Shown: piece after piece, positions 34,885-43,014 of the stretch | Layout of the letters: the number at the start of each line of letters is the position of its first letter | Numbering within the stretch: position 1 is the stretch's first letter | Assembly: GCA_027489335.1 (NCBI GenBank) | Contig: JAIXZX010000013.1 | Coordinates: 180,475 to 244,474 of the forward strand | DNA length: 64,000 bases | Reading direction: 5' to 3' | Origin: Caulobacteraceae bacterium | GTDB taxonomy: Bacteria > Pseudomonadota > Alphaproteobacteria > Caulobacterales > Caulobacteraceae | Notes under the pieces: model-generated | What the model was told of the DNA's origin: nothing | Databases searched by the model: none | What the model saw: the letters and a program-made list of their open reading frames with translations, nothing else | Program-made: the position numbers and the translations under genes

Positions 34885-36117
34885 GTGACCGTCGCGACCA
34901 GTCCCCCACCCCGCGCCCGCTACGCCGCCCGGCGCGACGCTATCCTGGCGGCCGCCTGCAAGGTCTTCATCGACCAGCGCGTCAGCGGATTCACCCTGGC
35001 GGCCGTGGCCAAGCGGATGGATCTGCATCCGGTCAGCCTGACCTACTATTTCAAGCGCAAGGAAGATCTGGCCGCCGAGTGCATGCGGCTGACCCTGTCG
35101 CGCTTCAACGCCATGCTGGAGAGCGCCGAGCGCGAGGAGACCGCCCAGGCGCGGCTGCGCGCCTTTGTCGGCGCCTACTTCGAAACCCGCCGGGGTATCG
35201 TACTGGGTGAGGCGCCCCGCCTGCTCCCCTTTGGCGAGATCACCCAGATCGGCGCCCCCGGCGACGAAGAACTGGTCGAGGCCTATCGGGCGCTGCGCCA
35301 GCGGCTGGCCCGGCTTCTCAGGCCGGCCGACGCCCCCTGGTTGACCGGCCCGCGGCGCTACATGCTGGCCCACCTGATCATCGACCAGCTCTGCTGGTCT
35401 GACACCTGGATCGCCGGCTATGAGATCGCCGACTTCGGTCGGGTCGCTGAGAAGATTTCGGACGTCATGATCAACGGGCTGGCGGCGCCCGGCCAGATCC
35501 GGCCGGACAAGCCGTTGCTCGACCTTGGCGCGACGCCGGCCCTGAACGACGAAGTCACCCGGGAGCGGTTCCTGGTGGCGGCCACCGAGATCATCAACCG
35601 CGAGGGCTATCGCGGCGCGTCGGTGGACAAGATTTCGGCCTATCTGAACGTCACCAAGGGCTCCTTCTATCATCACAACACCGACAAGGATGAGCTGGCC
35701 CGCGCCTGTTTCGAGCGCACCTTCGACCTGATCGACGAGGCCAAGACCCGGGGACGATCCGAGCCCAGCGGATGGGAGCGGCTGTGGTTGATTTCAGCTT
35801 CGCTCACGGCGCACCAGGCCAGTGGAGAGCGGGGGCGTATGCTGCGCCACTTCGCCCTCTCCGCCATGCCGGGCGAGCTTCGCCGGTCGATTTCCGGGCG
35901 GTTCCAGCAGATCGCCAACGCCTTTTCCGGCATCATCGCCGACGGCATCGCCGATGAATCTCTCCGCCCCGTCGATCCGCTGCTCTCGGCCCACCTGGTG
36001 ATGGCGATGTTCAATTCGGTGCTGCTGCTGGAGCACTGGGGCGAAGACGCCACCGTCGAGACAGTGATCAGCGCCTATGTCCGCCCGGCCCTGATGGGCT
36101 TCTTCACGCCGGAATAG
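34885..36117 (+). CDS. Tandem TetR-family transcription regulator (two TetR units in one chain)
   Basis: A 410-residue protein, twice the usual TetR length. Two TetR-type DNA-binding domains are visible: one at about residues 18-65 (FTLAAVAKRMDLHPVSLTYYF) and a second at about 226-275 (ASVDKISAYLNVTKGSFYHHN). Each is followed by ~130-160 residues of helical ligand domain. It probably represses a nearby or distant lipid or aromatic pathway gene; the ligand is unknown. Start is GTG 34885 with CGGAGG before it. An inverted repeat lies just upstream and a strong two-way terminator just downstream. Confidence 0.87.
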   Translation: MTVATSPPPRARYAARRDAILAAACKVFIDQRVSGFTLAAVAKRMDLHPVSLTYYFKRKEDLAAECMRLTLSRFNAMLESAEREETAQARLRAFVGAYFETRRGIVLGEAPRLLPFGEITQIGAPGDEELVEAYRALRQRLARLLRPADAPWLTGPRRYMLAHLIIDQLCWSDTWIAGYEIADFGRVAEKISDVMINGLAAPGQIRPDKPLLDLGATPALNDEVTRERFLVAATEIINREGYRGASVDKISAYLNVTKGSFYHHNTDKDELARACFERTFDLIDEAKTRGRSEPSGWERLWLISASLTAHQASGERGRMLRHFALSAMPGELRRSISGRFQQIANAFSGIIADGIADESLRPVDPLLSAHLVMAMFNSVLLLEHWGEDATVETVISAYVRPALMGFFTPE

Positions 36118-36127
36118 CCGCCATAGA

Positions 36128-36158
36128 AAAAGGGGCGGCCGCCGCCGCCCCTTTTGGA
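36128..36158 (+). terminator. Strong hairpin terminator after the TetR gene, usable in both directions
   Basis: Perfect 12-bp stem AAAAGGGGCGGC (36128-36139) with GCCGCCCCTTTT (36144-36155) around CGCC. The A-run and T-run at its two ends allow termination on either strand. Confidence 0.85.
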
Positions 36159-36287
36159 CGCCCCCAGAATCGTCGCGGACCAATGCCGCCGCGCCCGATC
36201 TCCCCCCTAGGAACGTCGTTGACCGAACCTCAGTAGGTGAAGCTTGCCCGGGGTCTCCCCCGACGACAAGCCCGCACGCCTATTAGG

Positions 36288-36315
36288 AGAAAGGCGGATC
36301 GTTTCACGACCCGCC
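36288..36315 (-). terminator. Probable terminator of the alcohol dehydrogenase gene
   Basis: On the minus strand GGCGGGTCGT pairs with ACGATCCGCC across GAA with one mismatch (36293-36315), followed by TTTCTCC. It lies 18 bp past the adh stop. The rest of the 216-bp gap up to the TetR gene shows nothing else I recognise. Confidence 0.5.
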
Positions 36316-36333
36316 TGCCCCCGCACGAGGCGC

Positions 36334-37419
36334 TCAGGCGTCGAAGACGATGACGGAGCGGGCGATTTCGCCGCGCTTCATCTCGTCGAACGCCTCGTTG
36401 ACCTGCTCGAGCTTCAGGCGGCGCGACACGAGGTCGTCCAGCTTCAGCCGGCCAGACATGTAGAAATCCACCAAGCGGGGCATGTCGACGGGGAACCGGT
36501 TGGACCCCATCATCGAGCCTTGAATGCGCTTCTCTCCCAGGAAGGCCGCGCCCATCAGGTTGATGGTCTGGCCCACCGGGATCATGCCGATGATGTTGGC
36601 GGTGCCGCCGCGACGCAGCATGTTGAACGCCTGCTCAGCGGTCTTGGCCAGGCCGATCGCTTCGAAGGCGTGGTGAACCCCGCCCTTGGTCATCTCCATG
36701 ACCGCCTTCACCGCGTCGGTGTCGGCGGCGCAGATGAAGTCGGTGGCCCCGAAGGCCATGGCCAGGTTCTGCTTACCCGGGACCATGTCGATGGCGATGA
36801 TCCGGCCGGCGCCGGCGATGGCCGCGCCGTTGATCGCCGACAGGCCCACGCCGCCGCAACCGATGACCGCCACCGTCTCGCCGGGCCGCACATTGGAGGT
36901 GTGGATCACGGCGCCGACGCCCGTGGTCACCGAACAGCCGATCAGGGCGGCGCGGTCAAAGGGCATGTCCTTGCGGATCGCCACGCAGGCGTGCTCGTGG
37001 ATCAGCATCTGCTCGGCGAAGGACGACAGGTTCAGGAATTGGGGCAGGCCGACGCCGTTCTGCATAAGGCGGGGCTCATCGTCCTTGTCGCGCTTGGTGT
37101 CGGGGGACACGCACAGGCTCATCCGGCCGGTCAGGCAGGACTCGCAGTGACCGCAATAGGCCGACAGACAGGTGATCACATGGTCGCCCGGCTTCACGGT
37201 GCGGACCTCCGAGCCCACCTGTTCGACGATGCCGGCGCTCTCGTGACCCAGCACGGCCGGCAGCGGATGGGGGTAGGAGCCTTCGATGAAGTGCAGGTCT
37301 GAATGGCAGACGCCGGCGGCCATGGTGCGGATCAGCACCTCATGGGGGCCCGGCTTGTTGATCTGGACGTCTTCGATCTGAAGCGGCTTGCCCACTTCGC
37401 GCAGAACGGCGGCCTTCAT
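36334..37419 (-). CDS. Zinc-dependent alcohol dehydrogenase (medium-chain family)
   Basis: A 361-residue MDR enzyme. Catalytic zinc ligands lie in AAGVCHSDLHF and GHESAGIVEQVG plus a later Cys (ALIGCSVTTGVGAV). The structural zinc site is the four-Cys lobe CLSAYCGHCESCLTGRMSLC. The Rossmann motif is VIGCGGVGLSAI. The pattern is closest to class III/aryl-alcohol-type dehydrogenases that oxidise alcohols with NAD, but the substrate is not set by the sequence. I chose ATG 37419 because GGGGAAG precedes it at correct spacing; an ATG five codons upstream lacks that. Confidence 0.88.
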   Translation of the reverse strand: MKAAVLREVGKPLQIEDVQINKPGPHEVLIRTMAAGVCHSDLHFIEGSYPHPLPAVLGHESAGIVEQVGSEVRTVKPGDHVITCLSAYCGHCESCLTGRMSLCVSPDTKRDKDDEPRLMQNGVGLPQFLNLSSFAEQMLIHEHACVAIRKDMPFDRAALIGCSVTTGVGAVIHTSNVRPGETVAVIGCGGVGLSAINGAAIAGAGRIIAIDMVPGKQNLAMAFGATDFICAADTDAVKAVMEMTKGGVHHAFEAIGLAKTAEQAFNMLRRGGTANIIGMIPVGQTINLMGAAFLGEKRIQGSMMGSNRFPVDMPRLVDFYMSGRLKLDDLVSRRLKLEQVNEAFDEMKRGEIARSVIVFDA

Positions 37420-37564
37420 GTCGTGCTTCCCCATATGAGCGCCCGCTGACCGGGCCGGTTCAGAGCCGCTGATCGGGCTCCCTTGGGAAGAGTTATCGCC
37501 GTTCAGGTCAAAGGGGCCAAGAGGGTTTTGCCCGCTTTAGCCACTCTGGACCCCGGCCGCCGCC

Positions 37565-38551
37565 CTAGGCCGTCTCCCGCGTGGCGGCCACGCTTGTCCA
37601 CCGACGGGATGGGTCGGCGCGCATCCGCGCCCACAGGGCGGCGAGATCGGGCCCCGGCAGGGCTGGCCACCGGAGCGGCGGAAGCCACCGGCGCGGTTGC
37701 GGCACACAGGCGTCCAGAGCCGCGAGCAGACGGTCGGTGGGCCCATCATTGATGAAATGGTCCGCCCCTTCGACCCGCGTCAGCCGGATGGAGTGTCGCG
37801 CCTTGATCCCGGCCATGAGGCGTTCGGCCGCGTCGAGGGGCGCGAAGTCGTCCCGGTCCCCGTGAATAAGATGGATGGGCGTCCGCAGTTCGCCCAGGGC
37901 CCGCCGCACAGGGCCCAGCTGTTCGGGCTGGCCGGTGACCTCCAAGACCGCATTACGCAGATCACGGGGGATGAGTCCCAGGGCCTTGCCGCCGGTGTCC
38001 AGCAGCCAGCGCGCCGTGGGGCCGGGCTCGCCATAGTATCCGGACAGCAGGACAAGGCCGCGAACCCGGCGGCCGTAGCGGCGGGCCATCAGGGTGGCGA
38101 TGGCCGCCCCGTAGGACTGGCCGACCAGCAGGATCTTCTGCCCCGGCGCCGCCTGCAGCAGGGGGGACAGGGCGAGAGCCTGGACCTCCAGGTCCGGGAC
38201 GTGGTCGGCTGGCTCCGAGGCGCCAAAGCCCGGGCGATCGACCACGATCATCTCCCGGTCCTGCGGCAGGGCGGCCAGCACAGGCGCCCAGTATTCCGCC
38301 CACGAGGGGGAACCCGTCACCACCACGATCTTCCACGGTGCGGGCTGCCCGCGAGGGCTTTCCAGAGCCGATATGCGCCAGCCCAGACCACCGCCGGCCT
38401 CGAAGCTGGTGCGCCGGACCATCGTGTCGGGATAATCCTTGGACATGGGGACATGCTCGGTGCGGCCCAGCATGGCTGAGGCAAAGCACGCCCAGCCGAC
38501 GCCGACGACACCCTTGGGCCTTTTACGAGCCACACGAAACTCCCTGGTCAA
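37565..38551 (-). CDS. Alpha/beta-hydrolase-fold protein
   Basis: A 328-residue protein. Nucleophile elbow VGQSYGAAI gives the catalytic Ser, HGDRDDFAPLDAA the acid and VEGADHFINDGP the histidine. The VVDRPGFGASEPADH block is typical of the haloalkane dehalogenase/epoxide hydrolase-like branch, but general esterase is equally possible. A hydrophobic stretch near residues 14-28 could be an anchor if the first ATG is used; MSKDYPD (residue ~36) is a possible later start giving a soluble protein. Tail is Trp/Pro/Arg rich. Confidence 0.78.
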   Translation of the reverse strand: MTREFRVARKRPKGVVGVGWACFASAMLGRTEHVPMSKDYPDTMVRRTSFEAGGGLGWRISALESPRGQPAPWKIVVVTGSPSWAEYWAPVLAALPQDREMIVVDRPGFGASEPADHVPDLEVQALALSPLLQAAPGQKILLVGQSYGAAIATLMARRYGRRVRGLVLLSGYYGEPGPTARWLLDTGGKALGLIPRDLRNAVLEVTGQPEQLGPVRRALGELRTPIHLIHGDRDDFAPLDAAERLMAGIKARHSIRLTRVEGADHFINDGPTDRLLAALDACVPQPRRWLPPLRWPALPGPDLAALWARMRADPSRRWTSVAATRETA

Positions 38552-38601
38552 GCCTGATCGCAGCCTTCAACGCTCAGGCCGCCGTCCGGGTTCGCCAAAA
38601 G

Positions 38602-39360
38602 TCAGGCCGCTGTTCGGGTCACCGTCATCATGTAGTTCACCTCGCTGTCGCGGGCCTGGGACCAGCGGCCGGTGAGCGGGTTGAAGACCACCCCATAGGG
38701 ACCATCCACCTGCACAGCCTCGCCCGCCAGGAAGCCACGCAGTTCCTCGGGCTTGAGGAACTTGCGCCAGTCGTGGGTGCCAGCCGGCAGCCAGCGCAGC
38801 ACGTACTCCGCGCCGACCTTGGCCAGGGCCAGGGCCTTCAGGGTGCGGTTCAAGGTCGCGACGATCATGATCCCCCCGGGCGCCAACAGCTGAGCGCAAC
38901 TGCGCAGATATTCGCCCGGATCGGCCACGTGTTCGATCACCTCCATATTGAGGATCACGTCGAAGGGGGGCGTGCCTTCCGCCAGCAGTTGCTCGGCGGT
39001 GGCGCAGCGGTAGTCGATGGAGAGGCCCTGCTCGGCGGCGTGGGTCGAGGCGGTGCCGATGTTGCGCTCCGAGGCGTCGACTCCGGTCACCGTGAAGCCG
39101 AGCCGGCTCATGGGTTCCGACAGCAGACCGCCGCCGCAGCCGATGTCCAGCAAACGCAGACCCTCGAAGGGCCGCCTCGCCAGGGGGTCGCGCCCAAACT
39201 GCGCCAGGGCCTTGTCGCGGATGAAGGTCAGCCGGGTGGGATTGAACCGGTGCAGCGGCGCGAACTTGCCATGCGGGTCCCACCATTCGGCGGCGATCCT
39301 GGAGAAACGCTCGACCTCTTCGGGATCGATGCTGGAGCGGAGATCAGGGCTTGCGGACAT
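38602..39360 (-). CDS. ubiG: UbiG, ubiquinone biosynthesis O-methyltransferase
   Basis: A 252-residue SAM-dependent methyltransferase that performs both O-methylations in ubiquinone synthesis. Family marks are [29 protein letters not shown] at the start, the SAM motif [26 protein letters not shown] and [11 protein letters not shown]. Start ATG 39360 (MSASPDL) is where homology begins; the frame is open upstream into the region in front of lysC but that part is not conserved. It is divergent from lysC. Confidence 0.94.
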   Translation of the reverse strand: MSASPDLRSSIDPEEVERFSRIAAEWWDPHGKFAPLHRFNPTRLTFIRDKALAQFGRDPLARRPFEGLRLLDIGCGGGLLSEPMSRLGFTVTGVDASERNIGTASTHAAEQGLSIDYRCATAEQLLAEGTPPFDVILNMEVIEHVADPGEYLRSCAQLLAPGGIMIVATLNRTLKALALAKVGAEYVLRWLPAGTHDWRKFLKPEELRGFLAGEAVQVDGPYGVVFNPLTGRWSQARDSEVNYMMTVTRTAA

Positions 39361-39508
39361 GGCTTCACATATAGCGTGCAGCGAGGCTTGCGGAAGGGCG
39401 CGCGGCGGCGCGGGGGACCCCGGCGCCCTGTGACCTTCGATTGTTACGTTGCAGGCCGGCTTGGCCATCGGTAGAAGGGCGGCCTTCTTTAGCGGGGGTC
39501 GATCCGGC

Positions 39509-40759
39509 GTGGCCCGTCTGGTGATGAAATTCGGCGGCACCTCGGTGGCCGACCTTGAGCGTATCCGGCGCGTGGGCCGGCTTGTGGCTGCGGAAGTGGC
39601 CGCCGGCCACCGCGTGGCCGTGGTGGTTTCGGCCATGTCCGGCAAGACCAATGAGCTGGTCGCCTGGACTGATGGCGCCGGCGCCGCCGCCCAGGGCCTG
39701 ACGCCCTCGGACGATGAGTACGACACCGTGGTCGCCTCGGGCGAGCAGGTGACGGCCGGCCTGCTGGCCATGACCCTTCGGAACATGGGCCTACCGGCGC
39801 GCTCCTGGCTGGGCTGGCAGATCCCGATCATCGCTGACGAGGCCCATGGCCGCGCCCGGATCGAGGACATCCCGCCTGAAAAGCTGGCCGCAGCCCTCGA
39901 CGCCGGCGAAGTGGCGGTGATTGCAGGCTTCCAGGGGGTGACCCGCGAAGGCCGCATCGCCACGCTGGGTCGCGGCGGCTCCGACACCAGCGCCGTGGCC
40001 ATCGCCGCGGCCCTGAAGGCAGAGCGGTGCGACATCTATACTGACGTGGACGGGGTCTACACCACCGATCCGCGGATCGAATCCAAGGCTCGCAAGCTCT
40101 CGAAAATCTCCTTCGAGGAGATGCTGGAGATGGCGTCCCTGGGCGCCAAGGTGCTGCAGACGCGCTCGGTGGAGCTGGCCATGGCCCAGCACATGCCTGT
40201 GCGCGTACTGTCGAGTTTCGTAGAACCCGGAGAGGCCCCCGGTCAGGGCACCATCGTCTGCGACGAGGAGGAGATCGTGGAAAAGCGCATCGTGAGCGGC
40301 GTCGCCTATAGCCGCGACGAAGCCAAGATCAGCGTCTTCGGCCTGCCCGACCATCCCGGCGTCTCCTCGGAGATCTTCGGACGGCTGGCCGACGCCAATG
40401 TGAACGTGGACATGATCGTCCAGAGCCATGCCCGCACCCAGGACACGGCGAACATGGAGTTCACCGTCGGCAAGCGCGACGCCGCCCGGGCCATCGAGAT
40501 CATGCGCCAGGCCAAGTCCGTCATCGGCTTCGAAGACGTGGCCGTGAACGAGGACGTGGCCAAGGTCTCGGTGATCGGAGTCGGCATGCGCAGCCATGCG
40601 GGCGTCGCCAAGACCATGTTCGGCGCCCTGGCCGACAAGGGCGTCAACATCCAGGTGATCTCCACCAGCGAGATCAAGATCAGCGTGCTGATCGACGCGG
40701 CCTATACCGAACTGGCCGTCCGCGCCCTGCACGCCGCCTACGAGCTGGACAAGCTCTAG
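39509..40759 (+). CDS. lysC: Aspartate kinase LysC
   Basis: A 416-residue aspartokinase, the first step towards lysine, threonine and methionine. The N-terminal kinase motif is [10 protein letters not shown], with [16 protein letters not shown] later for substrate binding, and two ACT domains near residues ~265-416 ([31 protein letters not shown] and [33 protein letters not shown]) for feedback control. GTG 39509 is the best start; ATG 39524 is five codons later. Its stop codon overlaps the stop of the converging MFS gene by CTAG. Confidence 0.95.
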   Translation: MARLVMKFGGTSVADLERIRRVGRLVAAEVAAGHRVAVVVSAMSGKTNELVAWTDGAGAAAQGLTPSDDEYDTVVASGEQVTAGLLAMTLRNMGLPARSWLGWQIPIIADEAHGRARIEDIPPEKLAAALDAGEVAVIAGFQGVTREGRIATLGRGGSDTSAVAIAAALKAERCDIYTDVDGVYTTDPRIESKARKLSKISFEEMLEMASLGAKVLQTRSVELAMAQHMPVRVLSSFVEPGEAPGQGTIVCDEEEIVEKRIVSGVAYSRDEAKISVFGLPDHPGVSSEIFGRLADANVNVDMIVQSHARTQDTANMEFTVGKRDAARAIEIMRQAKSVIGFEDVAVNEDVAKVSVIGVGMRSHAGVAKTMFGALADKGVNIQVISTSEIKISVLIDAAYTELAVRALHAAYELDKL

Positions 40760-42180
40760 GGTTCCAGCGGCTGGGACGCCGCGCCCCCGGCGTCCTGCTT
40801 CTGGCTGAGACGCCAAGCGGTGAAGATGGCGGCCGCGGCCACCGGCGTCGCCGCGGCGAACACCCAGAGCGCCGCAGCGCTGGCGCTGGCATAGGTCAGG
40901 GCCTCGCCAAATCCGGCCATATTGGCCAGGGCGCCGGCCACGGCGGCGCCTACCGCTGCGCCGGTGAACCGCACAGTGTTGATCGCCCCGCCGCCCAGGC
41001 CGCGCTCTTCGGCCGGCAGGGCCGATAGCACCATCTGGTTCATGAAGGCCGAGGACAGGCCAAAGCCCGAGCCCAGCAGGACAGCCGCCAGGATCAGGGT
41101 CCAGAGCGGCCCTTCGGCGATCACGAAGATGCACAGGCCGATGCCCAGGGCGGCCAGCACCGCCCCGAGGCGCACCATCCGTCCGCGCCAGACGCCGGTG
41201 AGATGAGCGATGGCCAGGGCCGAGGCCGTCCAGGCCAGGGCCTCGACCCCGATCACATACCCCGCCGCCAGCGCCGAGTAGCCCCGGGTGGTCTGAAGGA
41301 TGGCCGGACCATAGACGGTGAAACCCATGGAGGCCGCCGTCATCAGGAACATGGTGGCGAAGCCGAGGCCGCCGATGGTGCGGAAATCCCCGGAGCTGAC
41401 CGGCAGCAGCCGCACCTTGGCCTTCGCGTCGATCCGTACGCTCAGGGCCAGCACCCCCAGGCCGACGGCGATAAGCACCACCGCCAGGCTGAACACGCCC
41501 AGCACGTCGGCTGCGGCGATGGCGCCGACGCCGCCGGCGATCAGCAGGAGCTGCAGGGCGGGCACGCCTCCCCCCTCCCCCTTTTCGCCCTTGGGCAGCA
41601 GGAAGAGCGCCGCGCCAGCCACCATCAGGCCCTGGATCACAAACGACCAGAAGGCCCAGCGCCAGAGGCCCGCATCGGCGAAGACGCCGCCCATCAGGGG
41701 GCCGATCAGGGTGGCGATCCCCCAGATGCCGGTGGCCGCCGCATAGACCCGGGGCAGGGTCCGGTCAGGAAACAGCAGGCCGATGGCCACAGAGCTGAAC
41801 CCCGCCAGCCAGCCGCCGCCTAGCCCCTGGACCAGACGGCCGGCCAGGAAGGTCCAGATGTCGGGCGCCGCGGCGCTCATCAGGCAGCCCAAGGCGTAGA
41901 TCACCGCCGACAGGACGAAGGCCTGGCGAAGTCCCGTCCGTCCGGTCAGCCATCCCGCGCTGGCGCCGGCCACCACCGACCCCAACAGGAAGCCCGCCGT
42001 GGCCCAGCCGAAATAGGCGTAGCCGCCAAGGTCGGCGCCGACGCTGGGCATGATGGTGGCGGTGACCAGGCTGTCGGCCGCGTGCAGCCAGACCGCCAGA
42101 CAGATCAGCACGAACTGGGCGAACCGGCCTTCGGCCAAGACGTCTTTCCAGCTGCCGGGGACAGGCGCTGTGGGCGGCAT
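40756..42180 (-). CDS. MFS exporter, 14-helix DHA2/EmrB-like
   Basis: A 474-residue membrane protein with about 14 hydrophobic segments. Near the start LHAADSLVTATIMPSVGADLGG is close to the DHA2 helix-1 motif, and GRLVQGLGGGWLAGFSSVAIGLLFPDRTLPRVYAAATGIWGIATLIGPLMGG matches motif C of drug:H+ antiporters. A role in drug or metabolite efflux is likely. ATG 42180 is chosen because the first helix starts soon after. It is divergent from an HTH regulator 101 bp away, which likely controls it. Confidence 0.88.
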   Translation of the reverse strand: MPPTAPVPGSWKDVLAEGRFAQFVLICLAVWLHAADSLVTATIMPSVGADLGGYAYFGWATAGFLLGSVVAGASAGWLTGRTGLRQAFVLSAVIYALGCLMSAAAPDIWTFLAGRLVQGLGGGWLAGFSSVAIGLLFPDRTLPRVYAAATGIWGIATLIGPLMGGVFADAGLWRWAFWSFVIQGLMVAGAALFLLPKGEKGEGGGVPALQLLLIAGGVGAIAAADVLGVFSLAVVLIAVGLGVLALSVRIDAKAKVRLLPVSSGDFRTIGGLGFATMFLMTAASMGFTVYGPAILQTTRGYSALAAGYVIGVEALAWTASALAIAHLTGVWRGRMVRLGAVLAALGIGLCIFVIAEGPLWTLILAAVLLGSGFGLSSAFMNQMVLSALPAEERGLGGGAINTVRFTGAAVGAAVAGALANMAGFGEALTYASASAAALWVFAAATPVAAAAIFTAWRLSQKQDAGGAASQPLEP

Positions 42181-42194
42181 TCGACAACCTGGAA

Positions 42195-42244
42195 CTTGCG
42201 AAAAAACTTGACCCTGGCTAATCCCCCAGCGATCCTTTCGCAAG
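42195..42244. promoter_or_regulatory. Inverted repeat in the MFS/HTH divergent promoter region
   Basis: CTTGCGAAA (42195-42203) and TTTCGCAAG (42236-42244) are a perfect 9-bp inverted pair 32 bp apart, between the two divergent genes. A TTGACC (42208-42213) lies between them. They are good candidates for two half-operators of the adjacent HTH protein. Confidence 0.5.
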
Positions 42245-42281
42245 CTGATATTTGTCAAACTGAGAGACCCAGCCCCGGCCC

Positions 42282-42902
42282 ATGACTGCACCCGCCGACG
42301 CCATCCTCCTGCGCCTGAAGACCGGCGGCCCGGCCAGTACGGCGGAGCTGGCCGCTCACCTTGGCGTCACCCGTCAGGCGGTGCGGCTACAGACGGACAA
42401 GCTGGCGGCCCAGGGCCTGCTGGTCGGCGAGCAGGCGCGCGGCGGCGTGGGGCGTCCGGGCGCCCGGTGGAACCTGACCGCGGCGGGCCATGCGCGGTTC
42501 CCCGACGCCCACGCTCAGGTGACGGTGGAGCTGCTGGAAGCGGTGCGCGAGGAGTTCGGGCCTGACGGCCTGGACCGCCTGATCAGCCGGCGCGAAGACG
42601 CCAGCCGCACGCTCTACATGGCCGCCCTGGCCGCGGACGCCGATCTCGAGGCGCGGCTGGATCATCTGACGCGGCTGCGCGCCGCCGAGGGCTATATGGC
42701 CGAGTGGTCATCGGCCGGCGACGGGACCTATGTCCTGGTGGAAAACCACTGCCCCATCTGCGCGGCCGCCACCGCCTGCCAGGGCTTCTGCCGGTCGGAG
42801 CTCACCCTGTTCCGCGAGGCGCTGGCCCCGGCGAAGGTCGAGCGGATCGACCATATCCTGCAGGGCGCGCGACGTTGCGCCTATCTGGTGACCCCACCCT
42901 AG
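42282..42902 (+). CDS. Cysteine-rich winged-helix transcription regulator (COG2345/SufR-like)
   Basis: A 206-residue protein. The N-terminal winged helix (AELAAHLGVTRQAVRLQTDKLAAQGLLV, with GRPGARWNLT wing) resembles MarR/ArsR-like regulators of the SufR group. The C-terminal domain carries the set CPIC, C, C and C in ENHCPICAAATACQGFCRSEL and ARRCAY, which could bind an iron-sulfur cluster or a metal as in SufR. It is divergent from the MFS exporter and probably controls it and itself. Its TAG stop lies inside the terminal repeat of the palindromic element that follows. Confidence 0.82.
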   Translation: MTAPADAILLRLKTGGPASTAELAAHLGVTRQAVRLQTDKLAAQGLLVGEQARGGVGRPGARWNLTAAGHARFPDAHAQVTVELLEAVREEFGPDGLDRLISRREDASRTLYMAALAADADLEARLDHLTRLRAAEGYMAEWSSAGDGTYVLVENHCPICAAATACQGFCRSELTLFREALAPAKVERIDHILQGARRCAYLVTPP

Positions 42903-42950
42903 AGCCTGATGCGATCAGACGGAACCGTCTGATCGTTGAATCCGGCTCTA
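42899..42950. repeat. Palindromic intergenic element, first half
   Basis: An outer TAGAGCC (42900-42906) pairs with GGCTCTA (42944-42950), and within it CGATCAGACGG-AA-CCGTCTGATCG (42912-42935) is a perfect 11-bp hairpin. The stop codon of the HTH gene is the TAG at 42900-42902, within the outer arm. Confidence 0.75.
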
Positions 42951-42963
42951 AACTCTAAGTCTT

Positions 42964-43014
42964 GAGCGCGCTTTGTTCCGATAACCGGTTCCCACTTATC
43001 GGAACGCGCTCTAG
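42964..43014. repeat. Palindromic intergenic element, second half
   Basis: Outer GAGCGCG (42964-42970) pairs with CGCGCTC (43005-43011), and inner GTTCCGATAA (42975-42984) with TTATCGGAAC (42996-43005). It resembles the GATAACCGG/TTATCGGAA hairpins that I recall as frequent in alphaproteobacterial intergenic DNA. Its right end GCTCTAG (43008-43014) mirrors CTAGAGC at 42899 and contains the stop codon of the minus-strand hydrolase gene. Confidence 0.7.
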
